From NCBI GenBank assembly GCA_031270755.1, contig JAISWV010000445.1, forward strand, positions 1-9,597: a DNA stretch of 9,597 nucleotides, given 5' to 3'. How positions within the stretch are numbered: position 1 is the stretch's first letter; each line of letters opens with the position of its first letter. The DNA comes from Synergistaceae bacterium (lineage in GTDB: Bacteria; Synergistota; Synergistia; Synergistales; Aminobacteriaceae). The notes beneath the pieces were generated by a model. It was given only the letters and a program-made list of their open reading frames with translations, was not told where the DNA came from and made no database searches. Of this stretch, positions 5,649 to 9,597 are shown one piece after another. Made by a program: the position numbers and the translations under genes.

Positions 5649-7226
5649 TTGAAAAGAATTTTGGATTTGGGAAATGCGGTTTCAGGGAAAAAGATTTTGG
5701 CGGTATGCGTCATGGTTTTGTGCCTGGCGGGCTGGGTGGCCGGAGCTGCCTGGGCGGCGGAGGGGAAGAAGCTCATCGTCGGTTTGGCGTCCGACGCGCT
5801 GACATTGGATCCTCAGATGCAGGAGGAGACCATCACCAACACCATCACGCGCCACTTTTACGACGGGCTGCTGAACTACGACGCGGAGCACAAACCTGTC
5901 CCGGCGCTGGCGGAGTCCTGGGAGCTGGCCGACGACCAGGTGACCTGGACTTTTCATTTGCGCCGGGGAGTCAAGTTCAGCGACGGTTCGCCCTTCACCG
6001 CCGAGGACGTGGCGTTTTCCATCGAGCGCACCCGGGACAAGATCAACAAGAACTTGGTCGTCACCATCAAAGAAGTTGTGGTGGTGGACGATCACACGGC
6101 GAAAATCATCACCAACGCCCCCGACGCTATTTTGCTGGACAGCCTGGCCCGCAACAAGGTGCTCAGCAAGGCCTACGTGACCCGCGTAGGCGACGCGGAG
6201 ACGGACCAGATCCCCCTGGGGACCGGCCCCTACAAGCTGGTGGAGTGGATTCGGGAGGACCACGTCACGATGGAGCCCAACGAGCACTACTGGGGGCCGA
6301 AGCCGTCCATTACCGGCGTGACCTTCCGGCCTATCACCAACGCCGCCACCCGCACGGCCGCGCTTTTGACCGGGGAGGTGGACATCATCGGGGACGTGCC
6401 CGTCCAGGACTTCGACCGGGTCTCCAAAACCGAGGGCATCGAGGCCGTCTCGCGCCCCGGCGAGTTTTTGATCTTCATGCACGTGGACGGCGACCGTGAG
6501 GTCACGCCTGCCATCGACCTGCCGAAGAACCCCATGACCGACATCCGCGTACGCCAAGCCATCTCCTTGGCCATCGACCGGGAGCTGATCACCCGCGTTG
6601 CCTTGAACGGCAGCGGCTACCCCACGGGACAGATGGTTACCGAGGGCCTCCGCGGCTACCTCGCCGGACGCCCCGTTCCGGAGTACAACCCCGAAAAAGC
6701 CCAGGCTCTGTTGAAAGAGGCCGGCTACGAGAAGGGGTTCAAAGTCAAGCTGGACGCCCCCAACGGGCGCTACGTCAACGACGCCCAGGTGGCTCAGGCC
6801 CTTGCCAGTCAACTCACCAAGGTGGGTATCGAGATCGACCTGAACCTGCTGCCCAAGAGCGTGTTCTTTGACTACGTGCGGCCCGGCGACAAGTCCAGCC
6901 TCGTCATGACCGGCTGGTCCGAGTCGGTGGATGCCGGAGCTATGGGCAACGTCCTCTTCTACACGCGGGGGAAGGGCCCCAAAGGTGGCTCGAACCGCGG
7001 ACACTACTCCAACGAGGAGTACGACCGCCTTCTGGACGAAGCCGACGCCACGGCGGACGTGACGCATCGCGCGGCTCTGGTGGAAAAAGCGGCACAGGTG
7101 ATTCTGGACGACCTGGGGCTCGTCCCCCTGTACTTCGAGCGGGACCTGTACGGCAAAAAGAAAAACGTGAAGTTCACTCCCCGGTCCGACAAGTACATTC
7201 TGGCCTCCGACATAGAAATAGAGTGA
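5649..7226 (+). CDS. Peptide ABC importer substrate-binding protein (family 5, DppA/OppA type)
   Basis: The 525-residue protein is the extracytoplasmic receptor that captures substrate and delivers it to the permeases. It has a Sec signal peptide: basic residues to Lys14-Lys15, a hydrophobic core (about 16-34) and a signal-peptidase-I site AWA|AE after Ala36. No lipobox is present, so the mature protein is probably free in the periplasm. Family 5 (PF00496) features include LTLDPQ (51-56), an RHFYDGLL stretch (68-75), the signature region TWTFHLRRGVKFSDGSPFTAEDVAFS (99-124), a GTGPYKLVEW segment and a VRQAISLAIDRELI helix. Length is normal for the family. The TTG start is used because of the GAGGAGG at 5634-5640. 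It is the last gene of the operon and is 26 bases from the ATPase gene. The substrate is unknown; di- and oligopeptides are most likely. Confidence 0.93.
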   Translation: MKRILDLGNAVSGKKILAVCVMVLCLAGWVAGAAWAAEGKKLIVGLASDALTLDPQMQEETITNTITRHFYDGLLNYDAEHKPVPALAESWELADDQVTWTFHLRRGVKFSDGSPFTAEDVAFSIERTRDKINKNLVVTIKEVVVVDDHTAKIITNAPDAILLDSLARNKVLSKAYVTRVGDAETDQIPLGTGPYKLVEWIREDHVTMEPNEHYWGPKPSITGVTFRPITNAATRTAALLTGEVDIIGDVPVQDFDRVSKTEGIEAVSRPGEFLIFMHVDGDREVTPAIDLPKNPMTDIRVRQAISLAIDRELITRVALNGSGYPTGQMVTEGLRGYLAGRPVPEYNPEKAQALLKEAGYEKGFKVKLDAPNGRYVNDAQVAQALASQLTKVGIEIDLNLLPKSVFFDYVRPGDKSSLVMTGWSESVDAGAMGNVLFYTRGKGPKGGSNRGHYSNEEYDRLLDEADATADVTHRAALVEKAAQVILDDLGLVPLYFERDLYGKKKNVKFTPRSDKYILASDIEIE

Positions 7227-7246
7227 TTAAAATAAAAAAAAGACAC

Positions 7247-7276
7247 CGGTCGCCCCCAAGTGGATCTCGGGGACCG
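7247..7276 (-). terminator. Hairpin with T-tract in the reverse direction after the binding-protein gene
   Basis: CGGT plus CCCC (7247-7257) pairs with GGGGACCG (7269-7276), leaving a small bulge. A T-rich tract follows only on the minus strand (complement of the A-run at 7233-7241), so the structure is a better terminator for leftward transcription. Read rightward it is a plain stem-loop that could protect the 3' end of the operon mRNA. No other convincing rightward terminator was found here. Confidence 0.35.
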
Positions 7277-7326
7277 AGCCAGCTCCGCCCTCTGAGTTTG
7301 AACGTTTACGATTGCCTCAAAAAGGC

Positions 7327-7355
7327 TTGATTTTGCTGGGGAACGCGCTTATAAA
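7327..7355 (+). promoter_or_regulatory. Promoter of the nucleotidyltransferase cassette
   Basis: TTGATT (7327-7332) and TATAAA (7350-7355) are separated by exactly 17 bases and match the sigma70 consensus at 4 of 6 and 5 of 6 positions. Transcription would start near 7362, giving a leader of about 50 bases before the ATG at 7411. This supports separate expression from the importer operon and argues against the upstream in-frame TTG at 7312. Confidence 0.55.
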
Positions 7356-7410
7356 TAATTGCGGGGCGTTCGGCACGTTAAAAACTCCGGGAGGCGGACA
7401 AAAAGTCGCA

Positions 7411-7944
7411 ATGACGGAAGAATTGATTGAAGTTTTACGGAATGCCGGAAGCTCCATAGAAAGAAAACTCTTCTTTTTGGGTTGGCTGAACCGCGAACTT
7501 GAAAAACTGCGGGTCAATGACTTTCCCATATTGGTTGGAGGTTCGGCGGTCTCCTTCTATACGGGGGGGAACTATGCTACCCAGGATATCGACCTGACTT
7601 ATAGTTCCCCTCGTTTGGACAAGGTTCTTTTGCCCGCCGGTTTTTACAGAGACGGACGCTATTGGGTGCACGAAGAACTGGATCTCCTGGTGGAGTGCCC
7701 AGGGTCGGATCGGCCGGAGCGGACGCTTGACTTGGAGCTTCAAAACGGCGATCATGTTTACATATCTTCTATTGAAGACATGATTGTGGATCGTTTGTGC
7801 GCCTTCGCCTTTTGGAATTCGTCCTCGGATGCGCAGTGGGCGCGTTTTATGCTGGAGGCCAGCGTGGAAGCGCTGCCCATAGACTGGGAATACCTCGAAA
7901 AAAGGCTCGGGCGGAAGACGTTATGGAGCAACTGTGGCAGATAA
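7411..7944 (+). CDS. DUF6036-like nucleotidyltransferase, possible -1 frameshift near the 3' end
   Basis: The 177-residue reading shows a DNA polymerase beta-type nucleotidyltransferase core: LVGGSA (41-46), then DID (59-61), with a third acidic candidate in ELDLLVE (89-95). The following SSIEDMIVDRLCAFAFW stretch (119-135) resembles the ISPEDLIIDRL helix of DUF6036/AbiEii-like proteins, some of which are toxins or their relatives. ATG 7411 agrees with the promoter at 7327-7355; GGGAGG (7389-7394) is 16 bases away, farther than ideal. After Lys164 the frame yields a short unlikely tail. A -1 shift at the A6 tract (7898-7903) instead gives KKARAEDVMEQLWQIKAE and onward to a stop at 8006, 198 residues in all, a natural-looking helical end. 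The gene may therefore be frameshifted, slippage-dependent or affected by a homopolymer error. Base composition is lower in GC than the flanking genes. Confidence 0.7.
   Translation: MTEELIEVLRNAGSSIERKLFFLGWLNRELEKLRVNDFPILVGGSAVSFYTGGNYATQDIDLTYSSPRLDKVLLPAGFYRDGRYWVHEELDLLVECPGSDRPERTLDLELQNGDHVYISSIEDMIVDRLCAFAFWNSSSDAQWARFMLEASVEALPIDWEYLEKRLGRKTLWSNCGR
7898..7903 (+). other. A6 slippage tract in the nucleotidyltransferase gene
   Basis: Six consecutive A bases span GAA AAA AGG in the main frame. One added A, or a -1 ribosomal step after the AAA codon, moves reading into a frame that stays open to 8006 and encodes a charged helix starting KKARAEDVMEQL. The heptamer is not a classical X XXY YYZ site in the main frame, so transcriptional slippage, a real deletion or a sequencing error are all possible. 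Confidence 0.6.
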
Positions 7945-7959
7945 AGGCGGAATGCGAAG

Positions 7960-8229
7960 ATGACAAGCACGGTCAAAATCTTGAAATACGAGGAAATGAA
8001 AAATAAAAAAACCTTTCATATCGAACCTTCGCGCCGGGGGACAAAAAAGACCATGGATCCCGAACAGCTAAGGATTTTCGCGAAACGCCAAAAACGGCTC
8101 TCTTCCATCTGGCACAAAATGGGAGTCGTCTCTTGGCGGATTGTAGAAAACGAGAATCGGAGGAATGAAGCTGGGGATATTCAGGAACCTCCTTATTCAC
8201 TTGAGTTAATGAGGAGCTTTGATTTATAA
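7960..8229 (+). CDS. Small basic protein of unknown function
   Basis: I do not recognise this 89-residue protein. It is rich in Lys and Arg, with the central stretch DPEQLRIFAKRQKRLSSIWHK (about 33-53) likely to be an amphipathic basic helix; there is no signal peptide or membrane segment. AGGCGG (7945-7950) lies nine bases before the ATG at 7960, and an internal ATG at 7996 would give 77 residues but its GAGGA is too close. The start lies 15 bases after the main-frame stop of the nucleotidyltransferase, or within the extended frame of that gene, so the two are probably one transcription unit and coupled. It ends 14 bases before the M20 gene's ATG. By position it could be a partner of the nucleotidyltransferase, but no family evidence supports that. 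Confidence 0.6.
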   Translation: MTSTVKILKYEEMKNKKTFHIEPSRRGTKKTMDPEQLRIFAKRQKRLSSIWHKMGVVSWRIVENENRRNEAGDIQEPPYSLELMRSFDL

Positions 8230-8243
8230 AAGGAGTTTTCGTC

Positions 8244-9434
8244 ATGGATCAGGCAGGTAAAGAAACTATCAAACGCGCCGTCGAGGAGATGAGGGAAGAA
8301 CTGCTGGCCCTCAGCCACGATATCCACGACAACCCCGAGCTGGGGTTCGAGGAGCGCAAGGCGGCGCAGTGGCAGGCGGAGCTTCTGGAAAAACACGGCT
8401 TTACGGTCGAAAAACCCTATTGCGGCCTGGAGACGGCCTATCTCGCCTCGGGCCCAGGCCCGGGCAAAGGCCCGCGCATCGCTTTCATGGCGGAGTACGA
8501 CGCCTTGGCGGGTTTTGGCCACGCCTGCGGGCACAACATCATCGCCTCTTCGGCCGTGGGGGCGGGGATTGCCCTCGCCGAGGGACTGGCCCGGACCGGC
8601 GTGGAGGCCCAGGTCCTCGTGATGGGGACGCCGGGTGAGGAAGGAAACGGCGGCAAGGTATTTCTCGTGGAGGGTGGGGCTTTCGACGCCGTGGATTTCG
8701 CCTTGATGATGCACCCGTCCACGGAGAGCGTCATCGGGCGTTCCGCCTTGGCCGCCCAAGGAGTGACGGCGCAGTATCGGGGACGCCCCGTGCATTCGGC
8801 GTCTCCCGAAAAGGGGATCAACGCCCTGACCTCCCTGATAGCCCTCTTCAACTCCATCGACACGCTGCGCCAAGTTTGGCCGGACACGGGCCGCTGCAAC
8901 GGGATCATCACGGCGGGCGGCAAGGCGTCGAATATCGTTCCCGACTTCGCGGAGGGGAAATTCACGGTGCGCGCCGGCACCAAGCGCCAGCTGGCGGCCA
9001 TGGTGGAGGGAATCCGTACCGCGGCCGAATCGGCGGCCCGTTTGACGGGGGCGGAACTGACGTTCGAGGCCTCACCCCTGTTTGCGGAGCGCTACCCCAA
9101 CAAGATCATGGGCGAGCGCTTCAAAGCGCATCTCGAAGAAATGGGCGAGTCCGTGGGCTACCCCGACCCCAAGGCGCGGGTGGGGTCCTCTGACGTGGGC
9201 AACGTCTCGTTGGTGGTGCCCACGATCCACGACTATATCGCCATCGCTCCGAAAACCGTTTTGGGACACACGGACGAGTTCCGCGAGGCCGCGAAATCTC
9301 CCCGGGCCGACGAGGTCGTCCTGCTGGCCGCCAAGGCCCTGGCTCTCACCGGGTGGGACCTGGCCACGGACGCGGAGCTGCGCGCCCAAGCCCGAAAAGA
9401 GTTCGAAGAAAACGCCGCCCCCAACCGGTGCTGA
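8244..9434 (+). CDS. M20 family amidohydrolase (AbgB/PM20D2-like)
   Basis: The 396-residue cytoplasmic metallohydrolase has the M20 two-domain layout. The metal site is intact: GFGHACGHN (90-98, with Cys95 and His97), the PGEEGNGG block (130-137, Glu132-Glu133), His157 in MMHPS and His342 in GHTDEF. The lid domain begins near GVTAQYRGRPVHSASPEKGINAL (173-195, His184). The EYDALxGFGHACGHN form is typical of the group with AbgB (p-aminobenzoyl-glutamate) and PM20D2 (beta-alanyl-lysine), so an amide or peptide-like conjugate is the likely substrate; the exact one cannot be read from sequence. AAAAGGAG (8228-8235) gives a strong site eight bases before the ATG and overlaps the previous gene's stop. 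GC-rich codon use matches the importer operon rather than the intervening cassette, so it may work on what the importer brings in. Confidence 0.9.
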   Translation: MDQAGKETIKRAVEEMREELLALSHDIHDNPELGFEERKAAQWQAELLEKHGFTVEKPYCGLETAYLASGPGPGKGPRIAFMAEYDALAGFGHACGHNIIASSAVGAGIALAEGLARTGVEAQVLVMGTPGEEGNGGKVFLVEGGAFDAVDFALMMHPSTESVIGRSALAAQGVTAQYRGRPVHSASPEKGINALTSLIALFNSIDTLRQVWPDTGRCNGIITAGGKASNIVPDFAEGKFTVRAGTKRQLAAMVEGIRTAAESAARLTGAELTFEASPLFAERYPNKIMGERFKAHLEEMGESVGYPDPKARVGSSDVGNVSLVVPTIHDYIAIAPKTVLGHTDEFREAAKSPRADEVVLLAAKALALTGWDLATDAELRAQARKEFEENAAPNRC

Positions 9435-9463
9435 CCGGCGGGAGCGGCGTTAAAGGCTAAAAG

Positions 9464-9490
9464 CTCGGGGGGTGCTCGCCACTCCCTGAG
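9464..9490 (+). terminator. Hairpin between convergent genes
   Basis: CTCGGGGGGTG (9464-9474) pairs over eleven positions with CACTCCCTGAG (9480-9490) around the loop CTCGC; two G-U pairs are needed on the plus-strand RNA. No long T-run follows on the plus strand; on the minus strand CTTTTAGCCTTT follows, but the stem then has two A-C mismatches. It probably ends or protects one or both convergent transcripts. Confidence 0.45.
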
Positions 9491-9510
9491 TTCCTCCAGG
9501 GCCTTACGTT

Positions 9511-9597
9511 TTACATGACGCCTTTCTCTCCGTTGTCGCGCAAAATGGCGTCGCAGCTGCCCACGTGGTACATGGAGTGTCCCGAGAGAATGGCCAG
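9511..9597 (-). CDS. C-terminal end of an unidentified minus-strand gene (partial)
   Basis: Reading leftward from the window edge gives 28 residues, LAILSGHSMYHVGSCDAILR followed by DNGEKGVM, then TAA at 9511-9513. Codons are GC-rich at the third position like the importer genes, the composition is protein-like, and a hairpin follows the stop, so this is probably the true end of a gene that starts outside the window. I do not recognise the family from this fragment. It converges on the M20 gene. Confidence 0.5.
   Translation of the reverse strand: MAILSGHSMYHVGSCDAILRDNGEKGVM

Noticed and set aside
4345..7067. Long minus-strand frames opposite the second ATPase and the binding protein
   Set aside because: Same GC-driven shadow effect; the plus-strand proteins have all their family motifs intact.
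8201..8230. TTGAGT and TATAAA with an 18-base spacer as promoter of the M20 gene
   Set aside because: Transcription would begin about seven bases before the ATG and would leave out the strong ribosome binding site at 8228-8235, which overlaps the -10 box.

Overview
This looks like a high-GC bacterial chromosome with strong AGGAGG-type ribosome binding sites. The mix of genes fits an anaerobic, peptide- or amino-acid-fermenting diderm, most likely Synergistota: a DUF1659 protein, a clostridial-type 2[4Fe-4S] ferredoxin, a dipeptide/oligopeptide ABC importer and an M20 amidohydrolase. The importer's binding protein has a plain signal-peptidase-I signal and no lipobox, which fits a free periplasmic protein in a cell with an outer membrane. 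The lineage is an inference from gene content and signals; no marker gene is present.

Layout: (1) Bases 1-420, minus strand: a DUF1659 gene with a strong sigma70-type promoter whose -10 and spacer lie inside an inverted repeat. (2) 421-1120: a more AT-rich accessory patch with a pRiA4b ORF-3/IS1096 TnpR-like protein on the plus strand, and an open minus-strand frame that may be an eroded gene. (3) 1121-1600: a stand-alone ferredoxin gene, too short for common ORF cut-offs, closed by an excellent intrinsic terminator. (4) 1707-7226: a tightly packed five-gene operon coding for two permeases, two ATPases and the binding protein of a peptide/nickel-type (Opp/Dpp) ABC importer; the first four genes overlap or abut. 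(5) 7227-8229: a lower-GC accessory insert with its own promoter, a DUF6036-like nucleotidyltransferase and a small basic protein. The nucleotidyltransferase has an A6 tract where a -1 shift restores a longer, plausible C terminus. (6) 8244-9434: an M20-family amidohydrolase resembling the AbgB/PM20D2 group. (7) 9435-9597: a hairpin and the C-terminal end of a convergent minus-strand gene that runs off the window.

How the genes may work together: the importer brings in peptides or aminoacyl conjugates, and the M20 hydrolase could cleave an imported conjugate in the cytoplasm. The low-GC nucleotidyltransferase cassette between them looks like a later insertion and is the most novel-looking part of the window. 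No rRNA, tRNA, CRISPR array, transposase or complete mobile element was seen.
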